Of a stretch of DNA of 64,000 nt, positions 35,090-43,897 are shown one piece after another; position 1 is the stretch's first letter; each line of letters opens with the position of its first letter. Below the pieces are notes generated by a model. That model ran no database searches, had not been told where the DNA came from, and saw nothing but the letters and a program-made list of their open reading frames with translations. This stretch comes from an uncultured Tateyamaria sp. GTDB lineage: Bacteria > Pseudomonadota > Alphaproteobacteria > Rhodobacterales > Rhodobacteraceae. The position numbers were made by a program, and so were the translations under genes. The stretch spans positions 558,001 to 622,000 of the forward strand of contig NZ_CANNDS010000002.1 of the NCBI RefSeq assembly GCF_947503415.1, read 5' to 3'.

Positions 35090-36159
35090 GCGTCAAATAT
35101 ATCCCCGTCCAATGGAACCCGAACAAGTGGCTCTATGATATCGTGATGCTGGCGGCGGTGGCCGCGTTTCTGTGGGTGTTTCTGTATGTCACGCCCGAGG
35201 TTCTGAGCCACGAGCGCGCCATCAACCCGCAGATCCACAACGCCCGCGCCTTTGGCGCCTGTGCCTTCATGATGCTGACGGTGATCCTGTGCATTGGTCC
35301 CGCCGCGCGGCTGGACAAGCGGTTTCTGCCGCTCTTGTATAATCGCCGCCATTTCGGGGTGATGACCACCTTCGTGGCGATCACGCATTCGGGCTATATT
35401 CTGAACTGGTACTTCAACTTCTCCAGCTCTGACAAATATGTGGGCCTGCTTTATGCCAACAGCAGCTTTGGGCAAATCGCGGGCTTTCCCTTTGAGATAT
35501 TTGGGATTTTCGCGCTTGTGTGCCTGATGATCCTCGCTGCGACCAGCCATGACTTCTGGCTGAAATTCCTGACGCCCCCCATCTGGAAGCGGCTGCACTA
35601 TTTGATTTATGCCGCCTATTTCTCGGTTGCGGCACATGTGTCCTTGGGCATTTTGCAGGACCAGCAGAACCACGTCTTTACCGTCATGTTCATGGCCGGT
35701 GCGGCCGCCGTCATCGTCCTGCACATCGCCGCCTGGATGGCGGACCGGGCCGAGGCCGCGGCCAAGGATGGCGCATGGGCCGAAGTGGCGCGTGTGGGGG
35801 ATTTCCGCGAAGGCTATGCCAAGATCGCGAAACTCGCCAGTGGAGACCGCGTGGCCGTCTACCTGATGGAGGGTAAGCTGAGCGCCATTTCAAACGCTTG
35901 CGCCCACCAGAATGGCCCCTTGGGTGAAGGCAAGATCATCGACTGTCTGGTCACCTGCCCTTGGCACGGATTCCAGTATGATGTCCGCTCGGGCCGGTCG
36001 CCCGCGCCATTCACCGAAAAAGTGCCCACGTACCGCGTGCGCGTGATGGGTGACATGGTCGAGGTGCACCCGGATGCCAACCCGCCCGGCACCTATGTGG
36101 AACCGGTCCCCTTGCCCGAACCTGAACCCGAATTGCCCGAGGAAGGCGTGACGACATGA
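35086..36159 (+). CDS. Ferric-reductase-like transmembrane protein fused to a Rieske 2Fe-2S domain
   Basis: A 357-aa two-domain protein. Residues about 15-220 form six membrane helices with His residues (His101, His155, His171, His184) that could ligate b haem, as in ferric-reductase/MsrQ-like domains. Residues about 235-335 are a Rieske domain with Cys272-x-His274 and Cys291-x2-His294 (CAHQNGPLGEG; CPWHGFQYD). The tail is Pro/Glu-rich. Predicted role: move electrons between a membrane haem and a cytosolic Rieske cluster; donor and acceptor unknown. Overlaps both neighbours by ATGA. Confidence 0.88.
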   Translation: MSVKYIPVQWNPNKWLYDIVMLAAVAAFLWVFLYVTPEVLSHERAINPQIHNARAFGACAFMMLTVILCIGPAARLDKRFLPLLYNRRHFGVMTTFVAITHSGYILNWYFNFSSSDKYVGLLYANSSFGQIAGFPFEIFGIFALVCLMILAATSHDFWLKFLTPPIWKRLHYLIYAAYFSVAAHVSLGILQDQQNHVFTVMFMAGAAAVIVLHIAAWMADRAEAAAKDGAWAEVARVGDFREGYAKIAKLASGDRVAVYLMEGKLSAISNACAHQNGPLGEGKIIDCLVTCPWHGFQYDVRSGRSPAPFTEKVPTYRVRVMGDMVEVHPDANPPGTYVEPVPLPEPEPELPEEGVTT

Positions 36160-36923
36160 GCGACAAACCCTTCTTTGTCGGATATCTGCCCGCCCCCGGT
36201 CCTTTGCGTACCTTTCTGCTGACCATCTGCATCCTGCTGATTGCGGGCCTTGGCGGCGCGGGGTTCCTGATGGGGGCCGCGCAGGATGATCCGGGCCCCG
36301 GTGCGTTCCGCTTTGATTATGGCCGCCAGACCGTGACGGGCGTGGTCGAGATGACACCTTATCCCGTGATCCACGTCGTCGAGGGCAATGACCGGATCAA
36401 GCCGGGCGACAGCTTCATGATGACAGCCGGTGGCAAGGCAGGCGTTGACGGCCGGGCCATGCCGCTCAATGGGCAACTGGCACAGGTGTCCGGTGTCGTG
36501 CTGGAGCGGGGCGATTTATACATGATGCAGGTGCGCGGCGGCCAAAACGGTCTGCAAGCCGCCGAAGGGGACGCACCCCAGATCACCCCCGAACCGCAGG
36601 GCCGCTGGCAGCTTACGGGTGAGATTTGCGACGGCAAGTGCCTTGCCGGGGCTATGCGGCCGGGTCGTGGGCTGGCCCACAAGGCCTGCGCCAACCTGTG
36701 CCTGCTGGGCGATGTGCCCCCGATTTTCGTGTCCACCCAACCGGTTATGGGCGAGGAATTCCTGCTGGTCATCGGCCCGGACGGCACCCGCCTGCCCCGC
36801 GAAGCCTATGACTACGTGGCCCAGTTCATCACCGCCGAGGGCGAGATCACCAAACACGGTGACCTGCTGATCTGGGAAATCGACATCGACACGATTGCAC
36901 TTGCGGACGAGGGAACGGAATGA
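36156..36923 (+). CDS. Membrane-anchored protein with a conserved-looking Cys motif, Rieske operon
   Basis: A 255-aa protein with one N-terminal membrane anchor (about 19-42) and a soluble domain. It holds CDGKC (about 166-170) followed by GLAHKACANLCLLGDVPPIF, an HxxCxxxCxxGxxPP pattern that could bind metal or haem. Also a VVEGNDRIKPGDSFMM and LVIGPDGTRLPREAYDYVAQF segment. No family named. Overlapping ATGA starts with both neighbours tie it to the Rieske protein. Confidence 0.75.
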   Translation: MSDKPFFVGYLPAPGPLRTFLLTICILLIAGLGGAGFLMGAAQDDPGPGAFRFDYGRQTVTGVVEMTPYPVIHVVEGNDRIKPGDSFMMTAGGKAGVDGRAMPLNGQLAQVSGVVLERGDLYMMQVRGGQNGLQAAEGDAPQITPEPQGRWQLTGEICDGKCLAGAMRPGRGLAHKACANLCLLGDVPPIFVSTQPVMGEEFLLVIGPDGTRLPREAYDYVAQFITAEGEITKHGDLLIWEIDIDTIALADEGTE

Positions 36924-37183
36924 AACGCGCGTTCTGGCTGATCATCGCGGCCCTTGCTGCGGCCATTCTGTTCTATGTCTCACGCTTTTGGTACCTGCGG
37001 CTCTGGCCGCGTGACGGGCTGTTCGGCATCGACACGCTGCGCCCCCAAGGGGGGCTTGTCGGTCAATGGCTGCGCGGCACGGATTTCGCCCCGTTCGAGC
37101 TGGTGATCTGGGCCGTGGGCGCGTTCCTGATCCTGACGATCCTGCAGAAGCTCTATGATCTGCTGAACCCGCCGCCCGAATGA
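36920..37183 (+). CDS. Small two-helix membrane protein, last gene of the Rieske operon
   Basis: An 87-aa protein with membrane helices at about 4-22 and 60-80 and a basic loop (SRFWYLRLWPRDGLFG). ATGA overlap with the preceding gene. Function unknown; likely a complex subunit. Confidence 0.72.
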   Translation: MKRAFWLIIAALAAAILFYVSRFWYLRLWPRDGLFGIDTLRPQGGLVGQWLRGTDFAPFELVIWAVGAFLILTILQKLYDLLNPPPE

Positions 37184-37260
37184 CCCAATCCGGGGCTTTT
37201 GCGATACTCGTTTGCCGCGTATAGTGCCGCAAAACGGCGAAAACGCATATCGGCAGGCTC

Positions 37261-38271
37261 ATGGCACGCACATCCAAAACGGCAGCGGTCCCCCCAACGT
37301 TCAACATCGCGCTGGTCGGGCAATCCGGTCGGCTGGGATACGAAGCCGTTTTGTTCGTCGCCTCCCTGCGCGCCAAGAGCCCTGATTTTGCAGGCCGAAT
37401 TCTGGTCGCCGAGCCGCAGCCCGGCCCGTTGTGGACCAAGGACCCGCGTATGCCGGGCGACCTGCACGACACGCTGAACGCCATGGGTGCGGAAATCGTG
37501 CCCTTCGACAGCGCGCATTTCGGCGAAGCCTACCCCTATGGCAACAAGATCGAGATGCTGACCGCCCTGCCCAAGGGCGCGCCGTTTGTGTTTTTTGACA
37601 GCGACACGCTGGTGACGGGTGATCTGGGCGCAGTACCGTTTGATTTTGCGTACCCGTCCGCATCGCTGCGGCGCGAAGGCACATGGCCGCAGCTGGAACT
37701 CTACGGCCCGGGCTACACCGATATCTGGAAGTCTCTTTACGACAAGTTCGGTCTGGACTTCGCCTCCAGCCTCGACCTGTCGGAGCCTGATGAATACTGG
37801 AAACGGTATCTTTATTTCAATGCGGGCTTCTTCTTTGGCCCCTGCCCGCATGAATTTGGCGTACGGTTTCTCGATTACGCGCTCGCGATCCGTGACGATC
37901 CACCTGCGCCGCTGGTGTGCCAATCGCTCGACCCATGGCTGGATCAGGTGGCACTGCCGCTTGTCATTCACAGCTTTGGCGGCGGGCGCGACAGCGCGGT
38001 GCACGATCACATTGATGGCGACGTGACCTGTCACTACCGCTTGTTGCCGCTGCTCTATGCCCGCGAAAGCCAAGCGGTCATCGACACGCTGGAAGAGGTC
38101 GCAGCCCCCAACAAGATCAAGAAAGTCCTGAAGGGTTACGACCCGATCAAGCGCATGGTGTTTCAGGGACGCGGCGAAAAAGTGCGCGCGCTTTTCGATC
38201 AGAACGACATGCCACGGCGCGAACAAGCCATCCGAAACCGGATCAAGTCCAACGGGTTCTGGATGCGCTGA
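37261..38271 (+). CDS. Glycosyltransferase-like (GT-A, DxD) protein
   Basis: A 336-aa protein with a GT-A layout: FNIALVGQSGRLGYEAVLFV nucleotide strand, NKIEMLTALP, then FVFFDSDTLVTG with the DxD metal motif (about 117-119), a FNAGFFFGP segment and SLDPWLDQVALPL, as in family 8-like enzymes. Two-thirds down a LDYALAIRDD helix and a basic C-terminal helix (KVLKGYDPIKRMVFQGRG) follow. Acceptor unknown. No ribosome site stands out before the ATG at 37261. Confidence 0.75.
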   Translation: MARTSKTAAVPPTFNIALVGQSGRLGYEAVLFVASLRAKSPDFAGRILVAEPQPGPLWTKDPRMPGDLHDTLNAMGAEIVPFDSAHFGEAYPYGNKIEMLTALPKGAPFVFFDSDTLVTGDLGAVPFDFAYPSASLRREGTWPQLELYGPGYTDIWKSLYDKFGLDFASSLDLSEPDEYWKRYLYFNAGFFFGPCPHEFGVRFLDYALAIRDDPPAPLVCQSLDPWLDQVALPLVIHSFGGGRDSAVHDHIDGDVTCHYRLLPLLYARESQAVIDTLEEVAAPNKIKKVLKGYDPIKRMVFQGRGEKVRALFDQNDMPRREQAIRNRIKSNGFWMR

Positions 38272-38404
38272 TTTGTGACGCGGCGTCAGTGCCTTTGTGC
38301 GCCGTTTTGAGACGGGTAGCGTCGTTTTTCCCCTTACCTTGGGGAAGACAGGTTATTATTTGACCAATCAATAAAACCATTTTTCATACATTCGGATCGC
38401 TGAG

Positions 38405-38833
38405 ATGACACAGTCCTTAACGCAGTTTCTGACGTCCCTTTCGCACGCTTTTTGCACCGATCGGCTGGAGTATCTGGCCCAGCATGTCACCTACCCCCTG
38501 CCTCTGTATACCCGTGGCGAATTGCTGGTGTTCGGAGCACCCACGGCGCTGATTGAAGCGCTTGGCATGTACCGCAAGGCGGCCCATGATGCAGACATCG
38601 AAAAGATCGTGCCGCGCGTCATCGCAACCGGCATTCCGCACAAGGGGTATTCCAACCTCTGGGTGGAATGGGATCACTTCGATGCCTCCGACAACCTGAT
38701 CTGCACAAGCCAGGTTCGTTACGCCATATTCCACGACAAGATGGCGCTGCATCCCAAGATCGAAATGGTGGATTACACGTCCATGGCCTTCCCCGAAGTG
38801 TCCGAGTCTTTGCCATTGTTGCAATCCGCCTGA
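38405..38833 (+). CDS. NTF2-like protein of unknown function
   Basis: A 142-aa protein: QFLTSLSHAFCTDRLEYLAQ helix, a VTYPLPLYTRGELLVFGAP segment and late strands WVEWDHFDASDNLICTSQVR, consistent with an NTF2-like cone fold. It has its own upstream region (38272-38404) with TTGACC at about 38359 and A/T-rich DNA, so probably its own promoter. No catalytic assignment. Confidence 0.7.
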   Translation: MTQSLTQFLTSLSHAFCTDRLEYLAQHVTYPLPLYTRGELLVFGAPTALIEALGMYRKAAHDADIEKIVPRVIATGIPHKGYSNLWVEWDHFDASDNLICTSQVRYAIFHDKMALHPKIEMVDYTSMAFPEVSESLPLLQSA

Positions 38834-38930
38834 CGCGCACCAGCCTGCCCTTGCCCACGCTTGCCGCATTGCCTAACCATGACGGCGATGTAATTGACCC
38901 GGCGCTTTCCGCCGGACGTGGGAGACTGAC

Positions 38931-40223
38931 ATGACCGACGGCCCAAAATACGGCTTTGACACCCTTCAAATCCACGCAGGCGCGCGGCCCGATCCGGCGA
39001 CAGGCGCACGGCAAACGCCAATCTACCAGACAACCGCCTATGTGTTCCGTGATGCGGAGCACGCCGCCGCCCTCTTCAACCTGCAAGAGGTGGGCTACAT
39101 CTATTCCCGCCTGACAAACCCGACCGTTGCCGTGCTTCAGGAACGCGTTGCCACGCTTGAGGGTGGCGTGGGTGCCGTGTGCTGCTCTTCCGGGCACGCT
39201 GCACAGCTGATGGCGTTGTTCCCGCTGATGGCACCGGGCCTGAACGTCGTGGTCTCCACCCGCCTCTACGGCGGCACCGTCACGCAGTTCAGCCAGACCA
39301 TCAAACGCTTCGGATGGGAGGCGACGTTTGTCGACTTCGACGATCTGGACGCGGTCAAGGCGGCCATCGACGACAACACCCGCGCCGTGTTCTGCGAAGC
39401 GATTGCGAACCCCGGCGGCTACATCACCGACCTGGATGCGATTGCGAAGATCGCGGATGCTGCTGAAATCCCGCTGATCGTGGACAACACGTCGGCCACG
39501 CCATATCTCTGCCGTCCCATCGAACACGGGGCCACGCTGGTCGTGCATTCGACCACCAAATACCTGACCGGCAACGGCACCGTCACAGGCGGCTGCGTCG
39601 TGGACAGCGGCACGTTCGACTGGTCCGCCAACGACAAGTTCCCCTCGCTCAGCGCGCCCGAGCCCGCGTATCACGGCCTCAAGTTCCACGAGACATTCGG
39701 TCCGCTTGCCTTCACCTTCCACGGCATTGCCATCGGCCTGCGCGATCTGGGCATGACGATGAACCCGCAGGCCGCGCATTACACACTGATGGGCACCGAA
39801 ACCCTGTCGCTGCGGATGGAACGGCACGTGGAAAACGCGGTCAAGATTGCCCAATGGCTCGAAAAGGATGACCGGGTGGATTACGTCACCTATGCGGGTC
39901 TCAAATCATCGCCCTATTTTGACCGGGTCAAAACGATCTGCCCACGCGGCGCGGGGGGCCTGTTCACCTTCGCGGTCAAGGGCGGTTATGACGCCTGCGT
40001 GAAACTGGTCAACGCGCTGGAAATCTTCAGTCACGTGGCGAACCTGGGCGATGCGCGGTCGTTGATCATCCACTCGGCGTCCACCACGCACCGTCAACTG
40101 ACAGCAGAACAGCAACGTGCTGCAGGGGCCGCCCCGGAAGTTGTACGGGTCTCCATCGGCATCGAAGACGCGGATGACCTGATCGCCGATCTCGACCAGG
40201 CCCTGACCAAAGCGGTCAGCTAA
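38931..40223 (+). CDS. metY: O-acetylhomoserine aminocarboxypropyltransferase (sulfhydrylase)
   Basis: A 430-aa PLP enzyme of the Cys/Met metabolism family that makes homocysteine from O-acetylhomoserine and sulfide. The pattern GFDTLQIHAGARPDPATGAR is typical of MetY; the PLP lysine is Lys210 in VVHSTTKYLTG, with the Asp of LIVDNTSATPYL and the SSGHAAQLMAL phosphate loop. GGGAG precedes the ATG. A hairpin follows the stop. Confidence 0.96.
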   Translation: MTDGPKYGFDTLQIHAGARPDPATGARQTPIYQTTAYVFRDAEHAAALFNLQEVGYIYSRLTNPTVAVLQERVATLEGGVGAVCCSSGHAAQLMALFPLMAPGLNVVVSTRLYGGTVTQFSQTIKRFGWEATFVDFDDLDAVKAAIDDNTRAVFCEAIANPGGYITDLDAIAKIADAAEIPLIVDNTSATPYLCRPIEHGATLVVHSTTKYLTGNGTVTGGCVVDSGTFDWSANDKFPSLSAPEPAYHGLKFHETFGPLAFTFHGIAIGLRDLGMTMNPQAAHYTLMGTETLSLRMERHVENAVKIAQWLEKDDRVDYVTYAGLKSSPYFDRVKTICPRGAGGLFTFAVKGGYDACVKLVNALEIFSHVANLGDARSLIIHSASTTHRQLTAEQQRAAGAAPEVVRVSIGIEDADDLIADLDQALTKAVS

Positions 40224-40230
40224 AACAACC

Positions 40231-40258
40231 GGGGCGCGGGTCTATCCACCCGCGCCCC
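40231..40258 (+). terminator. Hairpin after metY
   Basis: A perfect 11-bp GC stem (40231-40241 with 40248-40258) and 6-nt loop, 8 nt after the stop. The following TGCTCTGTTTCC is only weakly T-rich, so efficiency is uncertain. Confidence 0.6.
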
Positions 40259-40262
40259 TGCT

Positions 40263-40312
40263 CTGTTTCCGAAACATTCCGGGGGAGTCCGAAGGACGGG
40301 GGCAGAGCCCCC
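40263..40312 (-). repeat. Intergenic GC-palindrome repeat, copy C
   Basis: On the minus strand GGGGGC-TCT-GCCCCC (40312-40298), a GTCC-TTC-GGAC mini-hairpin, then TCCCCCGGAATGTTTC. Same layout as copies A, B and D. Confidence 0.68.
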
Positions 40313-40354
40313 TGACAATGTCGTCGCGCATGCGGCCTTTGGATCACGTGCAAC

Positions 40355-41032
40355 TCAGGGTGCCAACGCGAACGTCATCGCGACACGCACCGACACAACC
40401 AACTCTCCTGCGGCCACCGGCACATCCGCGGACCGGGCCGCCGCGAACATTTCCGGGCGGGGTGCGTTGCCCCCGTCGCTTATCGACAAAACGTCCCCCA
40501 GTTGTGTACCGGCCGCGGCGCTCAGTTGCGCCGCCTTGTCCATTGCATCTTTCACGGCCGCTTTGCGCGCCTCGGCTTGCGCCGCACTCGGATCCTGCAG
40601 CTCAAAGCGCAGCCCGCCAAAGGTGTTGGTGCCCGCATCCAGCACCTGATCCAGAACCGCGCCCAGCCCGTCCAGAGCGCGCACACGAACCGTGACAGTA
40701 TTGCGCGCCTCGAAACCGGTAATGGTCCGGGGGCTTGATCCATTCCCCTCCCAAACCGGATTGATGCTCAACTGCGATGTCTGGACATCACGCGCCTCGA
40801 TCCCCTGCGCCGTCAGTACATCCAACAGGGCGCGCGCATCATCACTGACCTTGGTCATGGCCGCACCGGCGGTTTTGTCGACATGCACAACACCCAAAGA
40901 TATCACCGCCATATCAGGGGCAACCGCCACCTGCCCCTCACCCGATACTGACAGCACAGGCCCTTGCGTTTGCGCCGCCGCAACGCTTGCCATCATGGCC
41001 CAGATCACCCCGATCAAAATCGACATTTTCAT
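40355..41032 (-). CDS. Secreted SIMPL (DUF541) domain protein
   Basis: A 225-aa periplasmic protein: signal peptide about 1-20 (SVAAAQ cleavage), then the SIMPL pattern LSVSGEGQVAVAPDMAVISL, a central TVTVRVRALDGLGAVLDQVL and a closing VPVAAGELVVSVRVAMTFAL. The ATG at 41032 has AAGGGAAAA. Members form ring oligomers and have been linked to oxidative stress; the exact role is not known. Confidence 0.92.
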   Translation of the reverse strand: MKMSILIGVIWAMMASVAAAQTQGPVLSVSGEGQVAVAPDMAVISLGVVHVDKTAGAAMTKVSDDARALLDVLTAQGIEARDVQTSQLSINPVWEGNGSSPRTITGFEARNTVTVRVRALDGLGAVLDQVLDAGTNTFGGLRFELQDPSAAQAEARKAAVKDAMDKAAQLSAAAGTQLGDVLSISDGGNAPRPEMFAAARSADVPVAAGELVVSVRVAMTFALAP

Positions 41033-41193
41033 CTTGTTTTCCCTTCGCTTACACGCCGCATCTTGGCCCTCGGCATGGGTCACGCACAACCTGCCCAATC
41101 GGCTTTTCCTTTGCATGCGCAAAGACCTGCTTTATCTTCTCTTCATCCGCACCGGATGTTTCAATCGGTGTGCCCAGTTGTTATGTGCTTGAT

Positions 41194-43887
41194 ATGAAGC
41201 CTGAGTTTGCGTTGTCCTTGTCCTTCGACGGGATCCGTCTGCTGCACCGCGCGGCAGGGGGGTGGCGTGAGCTTGGCGCTGTCGATGTGGCCACCGACAA
41301 TCTGACGCGGGACCTGCGGCAGCTGCGCAAAATCGCGGCCCAGTCCAAAAACAAACGCGTCCGCAGCAAGCTGATCATCCCGGACAATCAGGTCAAATAC
41401 CTGACCATCGAAACAGGTGATCTGGACGACGCGGCACGGAAAAAGGCCGCCCTGCTGGCACTTGATGGTGCCACGCCCTACCCCGTCGATGCCTTGGCCT
41501 TCGACATTTCTGCCGATGGCACGAAGACGCACGTGGCGGCGGTGGCCCGCGAAACCCTGTCCGAGGCCGAGGCCTTTGCCGTTGAACACAAGTTCAATCC
41601 GGTCAGTTTCGTGGCCGCACCAGAAGGTGAAGGTTACCTCGGCGAGCCGTTTTTCGGGCAGACTAAACACGCAGACGAGTTGCTGGCCAAAGGGGCGCGT
41701 GTCGAACCTGACGGCATCCGTGTGGTTGTCGTGTCCCACGACGTTGATGCGGCGGCGGATGACGCCCCCAAACCGGAGCCGCGCAAGAAAGCCAGGAAAG
41801 AGGCAGCGGATACAGAAAGCCGGACGGAGGTGGTCAAAGACCCGGATCCTGTGCCGGAAGCCGATGCCGCCAAAGTCGACCCGCCGCCGACAGATAGTCC
41901 CGCGCCCGATCCAACAGCCTCCGATCCCGAGCCTGTCCACGATGCGCCAGTGGACAGCGCGGCAGAAAAACCAGAAGACGCCCCTGCCAGCGCAGCATCC
42001 GCAGAGGTCAGCGGCAAAGACGGCACAGCCTCGGACGACACGCCACCGGATGAACCACCCGGCGATGATCCTGATATCGACCAAGACCCAAATCTTGCCG
42101 ACGTCGCAGCAAGCCAGATCCCCGCAGAGGACGACTCCGCCCTCATGGGATTTGCGACGCGTCGTCGCGCCATCCCGGACGGTTCTGCTGCCGCACCATT
42201 GGGCGGCGTCACGCGCGAGCCTCCGAAGACACCGTCGCCTGCGCGACTGACTGTCGCTGACCGCGGTCCCGAAAAGGGCGAAACGCCTCCGCTCAGCCCG
42301 CAACTGGCCGCTGCCAAAAGCCTGCGCGCCGCCCCCCCGATCGAGGACCTGCCACCGCCACCCGCGCCAGCGAAAGCGGACGCCAAGGCACCACCAAGCT
42401 CAAAGGGCGGCTTCCTGTCTCGGCGCAAGTCCAAGCGTGTGCCGCCGCCCCCGCCAGCGACCCCTCCTGCGCGCGCGGCACGTGCTGCATTGCCATCTGC
42501 GGCCGCCACTGCTCCCTCGGATGTCGAAGCGCAGCGCATGACAGTCTTCGGGGCGCGCGCCGAGGCACAGGTCGGCGGCAAGCCACGCTATCTTGGCCTG
42601 ATCCTGACAGCCGCCTTGCTGATCTTCCTTGCGGGCGTTGCAGCCTGGGCGTCTGTGTTCCTTGATGACGGGCTGGCCAAACTGTTCCCGAAACGCGAGC
42701 GGACGCTTGCATCGACCTTGCCTGCTGACGCCGAACAGACGCTTGCCGAAGACGTGGGTGCCACGCTGGAGCTGGAGCCGACCGAGCAGACCGGCGACGA
42801 ATTGATCGTTGCATCGCTGAACGAAGGTCTGAGCGATGGGCTGACGGCCGAAGATGCCGCCGTACTTGACGCGCTGCGTGATCCGCAACCGGACCCGGCC
42901 GTACAGCAAGAGCTGGACAGCGCGGCGTTGGAGGCGCGCTATGCGGTCACAGGCATCTGGCCGAAAGCGCCGCAAATTCCACCGGCCCCGGCCGAGGTGA
43001 TCGAGCTGGAGGACCTCTATGTCACCGGCATTGACCCGATCAGTCCGGCGCTGGATGCAATCGCCCTGCCGGGTACCACATCCTACCTCACCGACGTGGC
43101 ATTTCCCGACGTCACATCGCCGCCTGCACCGGGCACGAATTTCACACTGGATGACAACGGACGCGTTGTACCGACGGAAGAAGGGGCGCTCAGCCCCGAT
43201 GGCTTTACCGTGTTCCTTGGCCGCCCCCCGGTCGAGCCGCCCACCACACGCACGCAAGAAGAAGAACCGCCCGTCGTCTCCGCCCCTGACGCGGCCCGTT
43301 TGTCGCGCGCGCGTCCGCAGGCCCGCCCCACTGATCTGGTTGAGCAGAACGAACGCGCCACGTTGGGTGGTCTGTCGCTCTCCGAGCTGGCCCTTCTACG
43401 TCCCCGTCTGCGCCCTGCCGCCCCGCAAGAGGCTGAGGAGCCGCAGGATGCCGACACCGCAGAACTGATCGCCGAAGCCGTCGCTGCCGAGACGATCAGC
43501 CCGCTTGCCGTCGCCCAATCCATCCGCCCCGAAACCCGGCCTCGGAATTTCGCGCGGGTTGTCTCCCGCGCCAATCGGACCGCCACAGCACCGCAGCGTG
43601 TGGCTGCAGTGGCGCCGCGCACCGTTACGCCGTCGATCCCCTCATCCACGTCCGTCACGCGCGAAGCGACCGTGCGCAATGCCATCAACCTGAGCCGCGT
43701 CAACCTGATCGGAGTCTATGGCACACCATCGAACCGGCGCGCACTGGTCCGGCTCAGGAACGGTCGGTATCAGAAAGTGAAAGTGGGCGACCGCTTTGAC
43801 GGCGGTCGCGTGTCAGCCATTGGTGACAGCGAGTTGCGGTACCAAAAAGGCAACCGCAACGTCGTTCTGAAAATGCCAAGCGGCTGA
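41194..43887 (+). CDS. Large GspL/PilM-to-GspC/PilP-like envelope protein
   Basis: An 897-aa protein in four parts. Residues 1-170 resemble the actin-like cytosolic domain of GspL/PilM (LIIPDNQVKYLTIETGD; PYPVDALAFDI; VAAVARETLSEAEAFA). About 180-460 is a disordered Asp/Glu/Pro/Ala-rich linker. One membrane segment lies at about 466-490 (LILTAALLIFLAGVAAWASV). After a long periplasmic Pro/Glu-rich part, the last 65 residues (VNLIGVYGTPSNRRALVRLR ... YQKVKVGDRFDGGRVSAI) resemble the homology region of GspC/PilP. No other secretion or pilus genes are near. The ATG at 41194 has no clear ribosome site; an in-frame start upstream is unlikely. Confidence 0.72.
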   Translation: MKPEFALSLSFDGIRLLHRAAGGWRELGAVDVATDNLTRDLRQLRKIAAQSKNKRVRSKLIIPDNQVKYLTIETGDLDDAARKKAALLALDGATPYPVDALAFDISADGTKTHVAAVARETLSEAEAFAVEHKFNPVSFVAAPEGEGYLGEPFFGQTKHADELLAKGARVEPDGIRVVVVSHDVDAAADDAPKPEPRKKARKEAADTESRTEVVKDPDPVPEADAAKVDPPPTDSPAPDPTASDPEPVHDAPVDSAAEKPEDAPASAASAEVSGKDGTASDDTPPDEPPGDDPDIDQDPNLADVAASQIPAEDDSALMGFATRRRAIPDGSAAAPLGGVTREPPKTPSPARLTVADRGPEKGETPPLSPQLAAAKSLRAAPPIEDLPPPPAPAKADAKAPPSSKGGFLSRRKSKRVPPPPPATPPARAARAALPSAAATAPSDVEAQRMTVFGARAEAQVGGKPRYLGLILTAALLIFLAGVAAWASVFLDDGLAKLFPKRERTLASTLPADAEQTLAEDVGATLELEPTEQTGDELIVASLNEGLSDGLTAEDAAVLDALRDPQPDPAVQQELDSAALEARYAVTGIWPKAPQIPPAPAEVIELEDLYVTGIDPISPALDAIALPGTTSYLTDVAFPDVTSPPAPGTNFTLDDNGRVVPTEEGALSPDGFTVFLGRPPVEPPTTRTQEEEPPVVSAPDAARLSRARPQARPTDLVEQNERATLGGLSLSELALLRPRLRPAAPQEAEEPQDADTAELIAEAVAAETISPLAVAQSIRPETRPRNFARVVSRANRTATAPQRVAAVAPRTVTPSIPSSTSVTREATVRNAINLSRVNLIGVYGTPSNRRALVRLRNGRYQKVKVGDRFDGGRVSAIGDSELRYQKGNRNVVLKMPSG

Positions 43888-43897
43888 GCCGACAGCC

